Of a stretch of DNA of 64,000 nt, positions 34,937 to 43,969 are shown piece after piece; within the stretch, counting starts at the first letter, position 1, and each line of letters starts with the position of its first letter. Source of the DNA: Lucinisca nassula (lineage: Eukaryota > Mollusca > Bivalvia > Lucinida > Lucinidae). Under the pieces are notes generated by a model. It saw only the letters and a list, made by a program, of their open reading frames with translations. It did no database searches and was not told where the DNA came from. The DNA is taken from the NCBI GenBank assembly GCA_963580285.1, contig OY757013.1:151641900-151705899 (forward strand), in the 5' to 3' direction. The position numbers and the translations under genes were made by a program.

Positions 34937-35053
34937 CATGATGCTCGGACGCAAACTCCCCAGCAGTTGTGACTCCTCGGTCTTGATTGACCTTCTGAAG
35001 GTCCAACAAAGACCGAGGGGTCACCACTGCTGGGGAGTTTGGCTCGGACGATG
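34937..35053. repeat. 117-bp imperfect hairpin
   Basis: Arms of about 54 bp: GCTCGGACGCAAACTCCCCA, GCAGTTGTGACTCCTCGGTC and their inverse GACCGAGGGGTCACCACTGC, TGGGGAGTTTGGCTCGGAC, around a short centre (TTGACCTTCTGAAGGTC). A transcript would fold into one long stem. Confidence 0.8.
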
Positions 35054-35087
35054 CTACCGTTCTTCACACTTATTACACTGTATAGCG

Positions 35088-35205
35088 TGTGGAGCGCTTT
35101 GGTGCAGTGGTAGAGCATCGGATTTGTAATCGAGAGGTTCCGGGTTCGATCCTCACGCTGGCCAAAGTGTTGTGTCCTTGAGCAAGACACTTCATCCACA
35201 TTGCT
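35088..35205 (+). mobile_element. V-type SINE with tRNA-Thr-like head
   Basis: The head GCGCTTTGGTGCAGTGGTAG ... GGTTCCGGGTTCGATCCTCA has A and B boxes and an anticodon loop TTTGTAA (TGT). It is followed by GTGTCCTTGAGCAAGACACT, the conserved central block of V-SINEs, then an AT-rich tail. The acceptor stem is incomplete, so this is a SINE rather than a working tRNA gene. Confidence 0.75.
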
Positions 35206-35629
35206 TAAAATAAAATAAAATAATAAAAAATACTGGTTATCACCCAGGAAATCCTGCTCGTAATGCTCAGATGTGAGCGAGAAGCAGTAATAGGAGGAAA
35301 AAAACCCTGCACAAAATTAAAAGGTTGTAAGAAAAATATATAAAAAGTGGCGAATCCTCCAAAGGCAAAAATCGCAAAAGTGGCTAACCCTCTCACGGAG
35401 GTGGCGAAACCTCTGGTGGCGAACATGCGAAGTGGCGAAACCTCTGACACCCGTTGGCAGAAAACGTAAAAGGCCGTTTATCGCCATTGTAAATGCTATG
35501 TTATTTTCTCTAAACTTGTATTTTGTTTGGAATCGAAACAACAAAATTGACCTTTAAACTTTTATAATAGACATGTCTTGGCTAGTAATTATTGGTTTCT
35601 AGAAGATTTGAGGATGTTTTGATGATTAA

Positions 35630-35882
35630 ATTATCTCCCCTTGGGTTTATCAGTACATAAACCCTGATATAAGGAAGAGCAATCAAAAGACAAGAAGAGC
35701 TCATAGTTAAGATTTATTGTTTGCAAATAATTCTGACCAGCAAGGGAACTCGATATTCAAATAAATGCCAAGGTGAAACAATATTTAAATACAGTTTCAC
35801 TTGACATTTCTTGTTATTGTTATCACAATTTCCAATAAAGGTTTAGTGTGATAACTATTGAACTGACAGTCAAGTAATCATT
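35630..35882 (-). repeat. split direct repeat B2
   Basis: About 250 bp nearly identical to B1 at 36343-36593 (TTTATCAGTACATAAACCCT ... CAAGTAATCATT), with a few substitutions and a small indel. Confidence 0.9.
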
Positions 35883-36116
35883 AATCCACATTAATATTCA
35901 ACATACCACATCTAACCCATCAATCCAAGTTATGCATGATGTAAATAAATAACCATTCAACTTGGTCAAATAATGAAAACTCGCCAATATCCATGTCAAA
36001 CCTATAAGCCACATTTGAGAAAGACTTTAGGAGACAAGAGATGAAATAAACAACAATATGATATAAAATATGATGTCTATATACATATAAACTGCAATTT
36101 GGGCTCAGAGGGTGGG

Positions 36117-36346
36117 CTGTTTTAATTAAACAAAGGATGTGTTTCCCGCTGTCTACATCGAACAACTGTGAAAAGCCCACAAAATTTTCAATCACCTGAT
36201 AAAATGTCGATAGTGTTGACCAATCAAATATATTTTTTTTCTGCGTCAAGCTATGCTCAAATTCTTGACACAAACTCCAGATAGTTTACAGTGAAACCAC
36301 GGCAAGCGTTGATAATTAAGCATTATATTTTATAATCATCCAATTA
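36117..36346 (-). repeat. split direct repeat A2
   Basis: 230 bp nearly identical to A1 at 47106-47335 (TTTTAATTAAACAAAGGATG ... AAGCATTATATTTTATAATC). B1 and A2 abut. The 234 bp between A2 and B2 (35883-36116) are not repeated elsewhere in the window. A short ORF over A2 is not a gene. Confidence 0.9.
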
Positions 36347-36593
36347 TCTCCCCTTGTCTTTATCAGTACATAAACCCTGATATAAGGAAGAGCAATCAAA
36401 AGACAAGAAGAGCTCATAGTTAAGATTTATTGTTTGCGAATAATTCTGACCAGCAAGGGAACTCGATATTCAAATAAATGCCAAGGTGAAACAATATTTA
36501 AATACAGTTTCACTTGACATTTCTTGTTATTGTTATCACAATTTCCAATAAAGGTTAGGTGTGATAACTATTGAACTCAGTCAAGTAATCATT
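36343..36593 (-). repeat. split direct repeat B1
   Basis: Partner of B2. The RT frame of the element runs straight into it (last readable residues about NCLLFKKENDYLTEF), which marks the deletion joint or a short readthrough. Confidence 0.88.
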
Positions 36594-37057
36594 TTCTTTT
36601 TTGAAGAGTAAACAATTTCTTCCTTTTTGTTTAATAATTTGAATGAAATCATCCACTTTTGGGTAAATCACTTCAATTTTCTCATCTAAATAGTATTCTT
36701 TATTTATAAACTCATTAACAGCAGAACCTTTTGGGAAGCTTAGATCTAAAATAACCCTCCTTTCTGAGGTGTCCTTTTTTGGTACAGAGTTTTAAGGGTG
36801 ATATTTTGATACCTTCTTTGAATGGATTCTCTTTAAATGGTCCAGCTATTGATTTGTGCTGACTTTCTTTGCACATGTACTCATTCATCTTATCTGGGAA
36901 TTCTATAGCTCCTTTATGATTTCTAAGCTTCCAAACTTCTGAATGTTTTACCGGAGAAAATTTTTTTTTTTCTCCATTAAACCCTATTGGGAATCCAAAT
37001 TCAAGCAATTCACAAAGTAATTGATCTTTAAAATCTGTAAGCCAGGAGCGGATATAA
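36594..37057 (-). pseudogene. PAT-like RT, part after the DIRS insertion
   Basis: The minus strand reads RSWLTDFKDQLLCELLEFGF, then GAIEFPDKMNEYMCKES, FKENPFKEGIKISPL and, after a one-base frame change near 36785, VPKKDTSERRVILDLSFPKG and SAVNEFINKEYYLDEKI. This is the finger and early palm region of DIRS/PAT-type reverse transcriptases (RRVILDLSFP is the conserved block before motif A). It breaks off at B1 before the catalytic aspartates. The upstream half lies at 43790-43969 across the DIRS insertion. Confidence 0.72.
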
Positions 37058-37094
37058 TTTATATGTTGTTTTAACATAAATATTTGTGATCTAT

Positions 37095-37269
37095 ACTCAC
37101 GACAATGTAACTTATGCTACCCTCTATTCCCCCAGAAGCGCCGACTTTGACTACCAGCCGTTCAAGACCACCGCAACCTTTATTCCCCACTTGTCACCCA
37201 GTGACTGAAAATCACTAACCGTAAAATCACGGACTTCGTGACAACATACCTGTAAAATAACCTCTTTGC
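37095..37269 (+). repeat. DIRS inverted terminal repeat, 3' side
   Basis: Inverted copy of 43598-43772: ACTCACGACAATGTAACTTA ... TGTAAAATA, with about one mismatch near 37260. The outer extension 37058-37094 is unique to this end. Confidence 0.9.
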
Positions 37270-37338
37270 GAGGAAATTAAAACAGATAAGCGGGGAGGTT
37301 GGGAATTATATAAATATATATAAATAAGGGCCTTGTCG

Positions 37339-37430
37339 TTACATTGTCGTGAGTATAGATCACAAATATTTATGTTAAAACAACATATAAAATTTGTTTC
37401 TCTAGTACTCACGACAATGTAACTTATGCT
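37339..37430. repeat. DIRS internal complementary region
   Basis: 37339-37389 is the reverse complement of the element's 3' end (37058-37106); 37390-37430 is the reverse complement of its 5' end (43754-43789). The two ends are therefore joined head to tail here, the template that DIRS elements are thought to use to complete a circular intermediate. The junction is AACATATAAA|ATTTGTTTC. Confidence 0.88.
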
Positions 37431-37925
37431 AATTAGATTTAATCTTACATGGATGGTGGGGAAATCTGATAAATTCACAATAAAAATAAGAATAAAGGAA
37501 CTTACCGATTTCTCATGAGGTAACGTTGTGCAACTGAAGGTGGTCCGATTATTAGGACGACAGTGGATCGTATGTAAGGAGACTCCAGGCTGGTAACAGA
37601 GCAAAATGCCCGAAAAACCCGGTCATGTCGAATTTGACACTTACAATTAGGACTTTAGAAAAAACATGCGTGCTGTTTTCCCGGAAAGTCCAGACCCAAA
37701 GCAGCGTTGCAAAAGCACTCCCCTAAAGAGGAGTGAAACAATAAAACGAAACCTCGAAACAAAAAGAGCGAAAAAACGCTCAAAAATGGTCAAAATAAAC
37801 TTTACTTTCATTTTTTGACCACAAATGTATTAATCCGCTGTGCATATTTATGACGTCACAGAAGGCGGAACTAAATATATTTAACACGGTGTTCAACCGT
37901 ACGGTCAATGATCACCGGACTAGAA

Positions 37926-39116
37926 TTAAACAGAAGAGGAAATTACTTTCTGTGATGCCACAACAGGGCCCAGAGAAAATAACTTCCCATTGATCCCAGC
38001 TGTATCTCTTAGATAAAACTTAATAAAGGAATTCTCAGAGCGCCAAAAACCGGCTCTGAGAACAGCATCCAAGGGGACCCCATTTAGCCAAGCAAAACTT
38101 GCACTCAAAGCCCTTAGCTCATGAGCACAAATCTTGTAAGATTTGGAACTGCCTTTTTGATCATAAGCAAAACGAACAGTCTCCACAATCCACCTGGATA
38201 TAGTAGAAGGACTTATTTCCTTGTCATAATTCTTAAAATAGGAAATAAAGAGTCTTTCTCTTTTTCTCCGAAAACTTTTTGTCCTTCTCAAATAAAAACG
38301 CAAAGCACGAACTGGACACAGAATTGTGCCAGAACGACCTTTATCCATAGAAAGAGCTGGAATTTCAACGGGAATTCCCGCTACAGAAGGAACCTGATTT
38401 TTAGCCAAAAATCCAGGGAAAAAATGAAGTTTAACAGAGTTTCTGTCTGCTGAAAAATTTACAGAGCCGGAAGAGGCAGATAGTGCATGAATTTCACTAC
38501 GCCTCCGACCTGAAGCAAGGGCGATCAGAAAAACTGTTTTCTGAGTCAAGCATTTGAGTGAACAAGAAGACATCGGCTCAAAGGGAGACTCTTTGAGACA
38601 GTCTAAAACAAGAGAAAGATCCCAATGAGGAACAACCCTGCTTACAACTGGTTTTTCCAATTCCATACTCTTTATGATATCAGAGAGAACAGGATCGGAG
38701 GAAAAATCGACTGAAGACAAATGCTTCAGCGTGGATGAAATGGCTGACCTGTACCCTTTAACAGAAACAGGAGACAGCTTCTTCTCTTCAAACAGGAAGA
38801 TAAGGAAGTCTGCCAAAACCATTACAGATGGATCGATGGGATCCATCTCCCGTTCGAGACACCAATCCATCCAAGCGTTCCAACGGTAATTGTAGAGAGA
38901 CTGTGTGGAAGCTCTTTTAGCGGCACAGACTCTCTCGGCAGACCTTTTAGACAATCCTGCCTTCTCGAGACCTCCCTGCAGCACAACCAAGCGTGCAGGT
39001 TGAATATTTCCGGTTTCGGATGAGCCAGACGAGAGTGTGGTTGGATCAAAAGATCCCGCCGACGAGGGAGTTTGATCGCTGGAGCAACCAGCAGAGACAA
39101 CAGCACTGGAAAGCAC
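37926..39116 (-). CDS. DIRS tyrosine recombinase
   Basis: A 396-residue open frame. After a Ser/Thr-rich leader (1-60), residues 65-155 form the SAM-like core-binding domain (SLYNYRWNAWMDWCLERE, VKGYRSAISSTLKH). The catalytic domain has Arg about 205 in ASGRRRSEIHAL, His332 and Arg335 in AHELRALSA, Trp358 in GFWRSENSF at the usual His/Trp position, and nucleophile Tyr368 in FIKFYLRD. All catalytic residues are present, so the protein could be active. It would integrate the circular DNA copy. The frame overlaps the RT-RNase H end by about 70 bp, as is usual for overlapping DIRS ORFs. Confidence 0.93.
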   Translation of the reverse strand: MLSSAVVSAGCSSDQTPSSAGSFDPTTLSSGSSETGNIQPARLVVLQGGLEKAGLSKRSAERVCAAKRASTQSLYNYRWNAWMDWCLEREMDPIDPSVMVLADFLIFLFEEKKLSPVSVKGYRSAISSTLKHLSSVDFSSDPVLSDIIKSMELEKPVVSRVVPHWDLSLVLDCLKESPFEPMSSCSLKCLTQKTVFLIALASGRRRSEIHALSASSGSVNFSADRNSVKLHFFPGFLAKNQVPSVAGIPVEIPALSMDKGRSGTILCPVRALRFYLRRTKSFRRKRERLFISYFKNYDKEISPSTISRWIVETVRFAYDQKGSSKSYKICAHELRALSASFAWLNGVPLDAVLRAGFWRSENSFIKFYLRDTAGINGKLFSLGPVVASQKVISSSV

Positions 39117-41081
39117 GGTGACTTTCCCAGCATGGAGCTATCAGAATGACCAAGCATGTCTCTTTCTCCATTTTCAATAGCACCTTCAAAAGAAGGGGAA
39201 TGGGAGGGAATGCGTACGCTAACATTCCCTCCCAGGACTGGGACATAGCATCCACTGCCCAAGCTAGGGGGTCGTGAAATGGAGACATAAATGTCGGAAG
39301 TTGATTGTTTAGTCTCGTTGCAAACAGATCTATATGAGGGACTTCCCAGAAGTGAAAAATCTGAGACAGTGTGCCCCTGTGGAGCGTCCACTCTGTATGA
39401 ATGATCTGCCCTTTCCTCGACAGAGAATCCGCGAGAACGTTCAGTTTGCTTGGAACGAATTTGGCTGTGAGAGACACCTGTCGCTTCGCACACCATGCTA
39501 GCAGCTTGGTTGCCATAAACGACAGGGTTCGAGACCTGGCCCCCCCTCCTTTGTTCAGATAAGCCGCCACGGTTGTGTTGTCTGTCGACAACAACACCTG
39601 GCAGCCCGAAATTATCTGACAAAAGGACTTCAGAGCTAACCAAACTGCTCGGAGTTCCAGAACATTTATGTGTTCTTTGCTCCATTGAACAGACCACTGG
39701 CCTGAAACTGAGCGATCGTCCAAATGGGCACCCCATCCAACCAGACTCGCATCCGTGAACAGATAGAAGTCTGGTTGTGGCTGAACCAGCGGAACCATAG
39801 CATGAAGAAATTCCTTGTTCAGCCATTGCTCTACTGCTTGTCTGAACCAAGGACCCAGCGAAATACGGTAGTCCCAAGACTGAGTTGCCTGAGACCAACG
39901 GTCTTTCACATGCCATTGTAGTAAACTTTTGTGAGCCCGGCCATAAGGTAGAAGACGGGCCACAGATTCCATCTGTCCGAGTAAAGAATGAATTTCCCGG
40001 GCAGACGCTGACTGAGATGCAAACATCTTCTGTATACTTGCTTGCAATCTTACTATCCTGTCCAGAGAAGGTCCGATCACACCCTTCTCCAGATCGAAAC
40101 GAGCACCCAGGAAACAGAATGTTTGACTGGGAATTAGCTCTGATTTGTCCCAATTCGGGACAAATCCGAGGTTCAAAACCGTCCTCAGTAACCGATCCCG
40201 GTGCTGAATGGACAGGAACTGAGAGGCTGAAGGCTGAAGCCAATCGTCCAGGTATGCATGCAAACGCATTCCCTGGAGACGACAGTGCTTCACTACCGTT
40301 TTCACTACTCTGGTGAAAACGTAGGGGGCTGGAGAGAGCCCGAACGCTAGAGCTCGAAATTGGTATGTTCTCCCCATAAAATGGAAGCGGAGATACCTCC
40401 TGGACTTTCGGTGGATCAGAATGTAGAAGTATGCATCCTTTTTAAGTCCACTGATATGGCCCAGTCGTTCTTCTGTAATGCAAGACGAACTGAGTCTACA
40501 GTTTCCATTTTGAAATGAGGGGCAAGAATGTACCGGTTCAATCTGGAAAGATCGATTACCGGTCTCCATCCTCCTGATTTTTTCTGAACCAGAAATAATC
40601 GGCTGTAAAAGCCCCCCTTCGGGTGATGTGAAGTGACTGGTTCTATGGCACGCTTTTCCAGCATAGATTCTATCTCCTCTTGAAGGAGTCGAATTTTCTC
40701 TGGATCTGCTGGAGGTTTCCTCAAAAAATGAGGAACTACTCTGGCCAATTTGGGTTGGACACGAAATTGAATTCGAAACCCGCTTCTTATCACAGACTGT
40801 GTCCACTGGTCTGTGGTGATCTTTTGCCAGGCCTGACAAAAGTGATACAGTCTGCCACCGGTGGGAATGTCCGGTTTTGGCAAACTGTACTTGATCGAGC
40901 CCGATGACTCCAAAGAGTCCGGGCAGGCCTGGCAGAAGCGGGCACCCCTATTTTTGATTCTTGTTCCTCTTCCCTTTAGGTTTTCTAAACCTGCTGGGAT
41001 GAGAACTTTGCTGCGGAGCTTGGGTGGAGGCAGCCGGTTTGGAAAAAACCTGACGCTGTCCACTCTCTGAAGAGCTAACAA
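39046..41081 (-). pseudogene. DIRS reverse transcriptase-RNase H (one frame change)
   Basis: Two overlapping frames make one protein. The first (41081-40416) carries the fingers (PHFLRKPPADPEKIRLLQEE, FLVQKKSGGWRPVIDLSRLN) up to motif A, AISVDLK. Near 40440 the frame shifts by one base within an A-run, and the second (to 39046) continues KDAYFYILIHRK, the YLDD box, FLGARFDLEKG and RNase H with Asp363, Glu395, Asp420 and Asp471 of that frame (YLFTDASLVGWG, VLELRAVWLAL, STDNTTVAAYL, LNVLADSLSRK). DIDLFATRLNNQ-type sequence (HIDLFATRLNNQLPTF) follows. The start overlaps the Gag frame by 134 bp. A sequencing error or a real disabling indel are both possible. Confidence 0.9.
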
Positions 41082-43425
41082 CTAATTTGACATCTTCAGA
41101 CTTAGCTCCGGTCTTTCTTTTCTTCTTAGGGTGAGGAGGAGCCGCTGCCCTCTGCAGACTTCTCCTTGTCAAGTCCTCATTATAAGATTTTGCCACTTCT
41201 GGAATCTTAGAGCCAAAAAGGGTTGAAGACTCCAAAGGCTGAACTCTAAGTGAGGCTTTTATTGAAGAGTCCAAGGCACACTTGTCAAGATACGCATCGC
41301 GTCTGGCAAGCAATGGACCACTAGCCAGTCTAACTAATACATCAAACAGATGCATATGTGACTGAGCTAGAGCTTCCAAATACCTACGCACTTCCGCCAG
41401 ATCTGACTGAGAAGGCGTTGAGCTCCCCAATGCTGAAAGAATGCCATACAGAAACATATCAGCATGGGAAGTAACATGTACACCTGCTCTTGCCAATTTC
41501 TCCCAAATCTCCAGGTGCGACAGCTGGATATTGTGAGAAGTAGGCAATGATGCCCCCTGCTTAAGAACCTCTTTGAACGATGGATCTATTGGGGGAGGAT
41601 TTAGTTGTAAAGTAGGATCCGCTATTCTATACGAATCCTGACCAAACACTTTAGGTTTCATCATCAAACTGGGAAACCTATTGGTCCCCATGCCCTTAGG
41701 ATAACTGTCCAATGGTGATCCTTGAATAGGATTGGGTCCTTGGATTTTCGAATTAATTTTGGAAATTTGCTCCAAAATTAAACGACTTTGAGGAAGGACC
41801 GGTTGAACAGTTTCCGTGGATTTCTTAGTAAAGAAGTCCAAGGCTGACGCACCTGATTGGGGTTCAGGTTGAGCCACTTCGGGACAAAGTTGAGGACCTA
41901 GCCTTCTGCGTAGAGAGTCCAAGGCCTCAACATATGACAATTGTGCAGCCAATGAAGGTTGTACCAAATTGTCACCCTCATTCTCTTGATCGCACGATTC
42001 ATCAGCCGAATCGTCAATTTTCTCTCCAGGTTCCGGCCTGAGAAGTATTTCCGGTTCCTGAATAACAGAGGGAATATTATCAGTGGACTCTGTAACCACT
42101 GGGGATTTAGCCCCTGGGCCCTTATCCCCAACGTCAGTACTATCCTCATTACAAGTTGACTGACAGGTTTTATCCACGTTTGATGGATTAGAAAGAGATG
42201 AAGAATTTCTTCTAACCCTTCTATCACGATCTTCCGATGAAGAAAGGGATCGAGACCTTTTCCGACTGGCGGTATTGGTACTCAATTCTTCAGACAAAAT
42301 TTGACGAATCAAATTTCGCATATCCGGTTGTACACTGTGAACTAAATTTTCACAAGTACTAGAACATGAAAACCCACTCGCTGTGCTTACAGAAACCAGC
42401 GGGGGATTACTTTCATTCTGGAACCTAAGCCTTCTTGTTGGTTCCAGAAAAGGTTGACTTGAACCGCTCGACCTGGAAGGTGAGCGGGAAATCTGCCTAC
42501 GACCATGCGATGGGGAGCGGCTGCCCCTATGACGGCTGGTCGTTTTAGAGCGTGAATGTTGGCCTCGAGGAGACCTGTGGACACGCCTGGAGCGACGGCT
42601 ATGGCTAAGCCTGGAGCGACGGCTATGGCTACGCCTGGAGCGGCGGCCATGGCTACGCATGGAGCGGCGGCTATGGCTACGCTTGGGTCGCGAGCCATGG
42701 CTGCTGAAAGAACCAGAGCTTGATCTTGAAAATCTCCGAGAGCAAGATCTAGAGCGACGGTTCTTCGTAGTACTATTTGAGCGGTAACAGCCGCGGCTAC
42801 GGGAACGAATAGCCGAGCGGCTTTCACCACGGCTTCGAGAGCGGTAGGCTCTTGGACGCCGGTAAGTACTTAAAGACGGGGAACGATGGGCCCGCCTCGA
42901 GCGAGAACGGGAGCCATGGACCCTATCATCGTGTCGAATGGCCGGACGTCTCAATGGTGATTGAGAAGGTCTGGGCCGCTGGTCACCTGAATTACCTTCA
43001 GATTCCCTTCGACACGTAGACTGGGAAGAGTTTCCAGTACCGTTTCCAGCTGTGGAACACTCAGGAAGAGGAGCCCCAAGGTTTGAACCAGCGGTCAAAG
43101 CAAGGGAGGAGGGAACTTCCACATCACTAACCGTTTGGTCGGTGACAACAGGAGCCTCGTTACCCTCTTGCAAGGGTCGGGAGAACTCCCTAGAAGCACC
43201 CTCCGTCTGCACCTTTTCCCCAGTCTTGTCTAAGTTAGACCGTCTGGACAACTTAGACACGGCCTTAATAGATTTGGACCATGTCAAAGTTGACCAGTCG
43301 GAACAAACATCACAGGGATTATCCTGAGAACAATCCCTGCATGAATGGCAAAGAAGGTGGTTGTCCCACTCCGCGAGGAAGCGTGAACAACCCCTTCCTT
43401 GCTTACCTGAACATCTATTTAGCAT
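40948..43425 (-). CDS. DIRS Gag-like protein
   Basis: An 825-residue open frame. Residues 1-45 form a Cys/His cluster (DNHLLCHSCRDCSQDNPCDVC) as in DIRS ORF1 proteins. About 135-330 is extremely Arg/Ser-rich (SRSRSRRAHRS type, with RRSRRSHSRRSRLSHSRRS), resembling SR proteins, and may bind RNA. Then come a Ser-rich acidic part, a folded-looking region (about 520-720), and a basic tail with KKKRK at about 767-771, a possible nuclear localisation signal. Presumed role: packaging of the element RNA. The shadow frames on both strands (for example at 42387-42830) come from the Arg-codon bias. It is the first ORF after the 5' terminal repeat. Confidence 0.85.
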   Translation of the reverse strand: MLNRCSGKQGRGCSRFLAEWDNHLLCHSCRDCSQDNPCDVCSDWSTLTWSKSIKAVSKLSRRSNLDKTGEKVQTEGASREFSRPLQEGNEAPVVTDQTVSDVEVPSSLALTAGSNLGAPLPECSTAGNGTGNSSQSTCRRESEGNSGDQRPRPSQSPLRRPAIRHDDRVHGSRSRSRRAHRSPSLSTYRRPRAYRSRSRGESRSAIRSRSRGCYRSNSTTKNRRSRSCSRRFSRSSSGSFSSHGSRPKRSHSRRSMRSHGRRSRRSHSRRSRLSHSRRSRRVHRSPRGQHSRSKTTSRHRGSRSPSHGRRQISRSPSRSSGSSQPFLEPTRRLRFQNESNPPLVSVSTASGFSCSSTCENLVHSVQPDMRNLIRQILSEELSTNTASRKRSRSLSSSEDRDRRVRRNSSSLSNPSNVDKTCQSTCNEDSTDVGDKGPGAKSPVVTESTDNIPSVIQEPEILLRPEPGEKIDDSADESCDQENEGDNLVQPSLAAQLSYVEALDSLRRRLGPQLCPEVAQPEPQSGASALDFFTKKSTETVQPVLPQSRLILEQISKINSKIQGPNPIQGSPLDSYPKGMGTNRFPSLMMKPKVFGQDSYRIADPTLQLNPPPIDPSFKEVLKQGASLPTSHNIQLSHLEIWEKLARAGVHVTSHADMFLYGILSALGSSTPSQSDLAEVRRYLEALAQSHMHLFDVLVRLASGPLLARRDAYLDKCALDSSIKASLRVQPLESSTLFGSKIPEVAKSYNEDLTRRSLQRAAAPPHPKKKRKTGAKSEDVKLVVSSSESGQRQVFSKPAASTQAPQQSSHPSRFRKPKGKRNKNQK

Positions 43426-43597
43426 TTCAAACTGAACTCCAAATTCTGAAATAAAACAGAAAAAAGAGAAAACAGCACGGCAATAATAATAAGTCTAAAC
43501 AAAATTTGAAAGCAAACCGGGGGTAATAGGGCTGCTCGAGCCTAGGAATACCCTGGATAAATTATCCAACACGTCCTTTCACTTCGAAAAGCGCCGA

Positions 43598-43772
43598 GCA
43601 AAGAGGATATTTTACAGGTATGTTGTCACGAAGTCCGTGATTTTACGGTTAGTGATTTTCAGTCACTGGGTGACAAGTGGGGAATAAAGGTTGCGGTGGT
43701 CTTGAACGGCTGGTAGTCAAAGTCGGCGCTTCTGGGGGAATAGAGGGTAGCATAAGTTACATTGTCGTGAGT
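43598..43772 (-). repeat. DIRS inverted terminal repeat, 5' side
   Basis: Inverted partner of 37095-37269. The unique outer extension up to 43789 (AAATTTGTTTCTCTAGT on the minus strand) is repeated in the internal complementary region. Transcription should start in or near this end; no TATA box was identified. Confidence 0.88.
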
Positions 43773-43789
43773 ACTAGAGAAACAAATTT

Positions 43790-43969
43790 AACATTAAGGC
43801 GTGAATATACATGAATTCTACATTCTTGAAAGTTATATTTTCCAGATTCAATAACTTTATGATGTGAATCTAAAACAAAATTAATATCTGTTTTTGAAAT
43901 AAATGTCTTAGTTTTTTGACAGACTTCACATTTATTTGAATGATTACATAAAAATTTGGTAAAATGCCC
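43790..43969 (-). pseudogene. PAT-like pol N-terminal part, before the DIRS insertion
   Basis: Minus-strand frame FTKFLCNHSNKCEVCQKTK, then NFVLDSHHKVIESGKYNF and CRIHVYSRLNV. It runs to the DIRS border and continues, with the DIRS skipped, as NYIRSWLTDFKDQ at 37057 downward. It is also continuous with 45147-45285 (LGNLFIPNFCHFKIPLDTTK, SNKEIGH) when the 43970-45145 element is skipped. This is the region ahead of the RT palm. Confidence 0.72.

Larger units (their letters stand above)
34555..35451. mobile_element. GGCGAAACCTC-array element
   Basis: The left end carries five or six AGGTTTCGCCAC units (34563-34655); the right end carries the inverse, GTGGCGAAACCTC, at about 35345-35445. The flanks match in 7 of 9 bases (GATTGGCAG at 34546-34554, CGTTGGCAG at 35452-35460), consistent with a mutated 9-bp duplication. 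It contains a long hairpin and a V-type SINE. No transposase ORF. Confidence 0.6.
37058..43789 (-). mobile_element. DIRS retrotransposon, nearly complete
   Basis: A 6.7-kb element with inverted 175-bp terminal repeats (37095-37269 and 43598-43772), an internal complementary region next to its 3' end (37339-37430), and three ORFs in the order Gag-like, RT-RNase H, tyrosine recombinase. These are the hallmarks of DIRS elements, which replicate through an RNA and integrate a circle by tyrosine recombinase without target duplication. The copy looks young: the inverted repeats are almost identical, and the only obvious lesion is a frame change in the RT. It lies in the RT of the PAT-like element, in the same orientation. 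Confidence 0.9.

Noticed and set aside
35088..35160. Functional tRNA-Thr gene
   Set aside because: The acceptor stem is incomplete and the V-SINE block follows directly; it is the head of a SINE.
38822..40243. 473-codon minus-strand ORF
   Set aside because: It overlaps the RT-RNase H frame throughout and shows none of the family motifs; it is a shadow frame.
38121..40316. Plus-strand ORFs in the DIRS body
   Set aside because: They lie opposite the RT-RNase H and recombinase frames and have no recognisable domain.
40430..40450. Programmed frameshift in the DIRS RT
   Set aside because: It falls in the middle of the catalytic palm, where no known DIRS element uses frameshifting; an indel or read error in an A-run is simpler.
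40948..43425. Host SR-splicing-factor-like gene
   Set aside because: The Arg/Ser-rich tract lies in the first ORF of a DIRS element, between its terminal repeat and the RT; there is no RNA-recognition motif.
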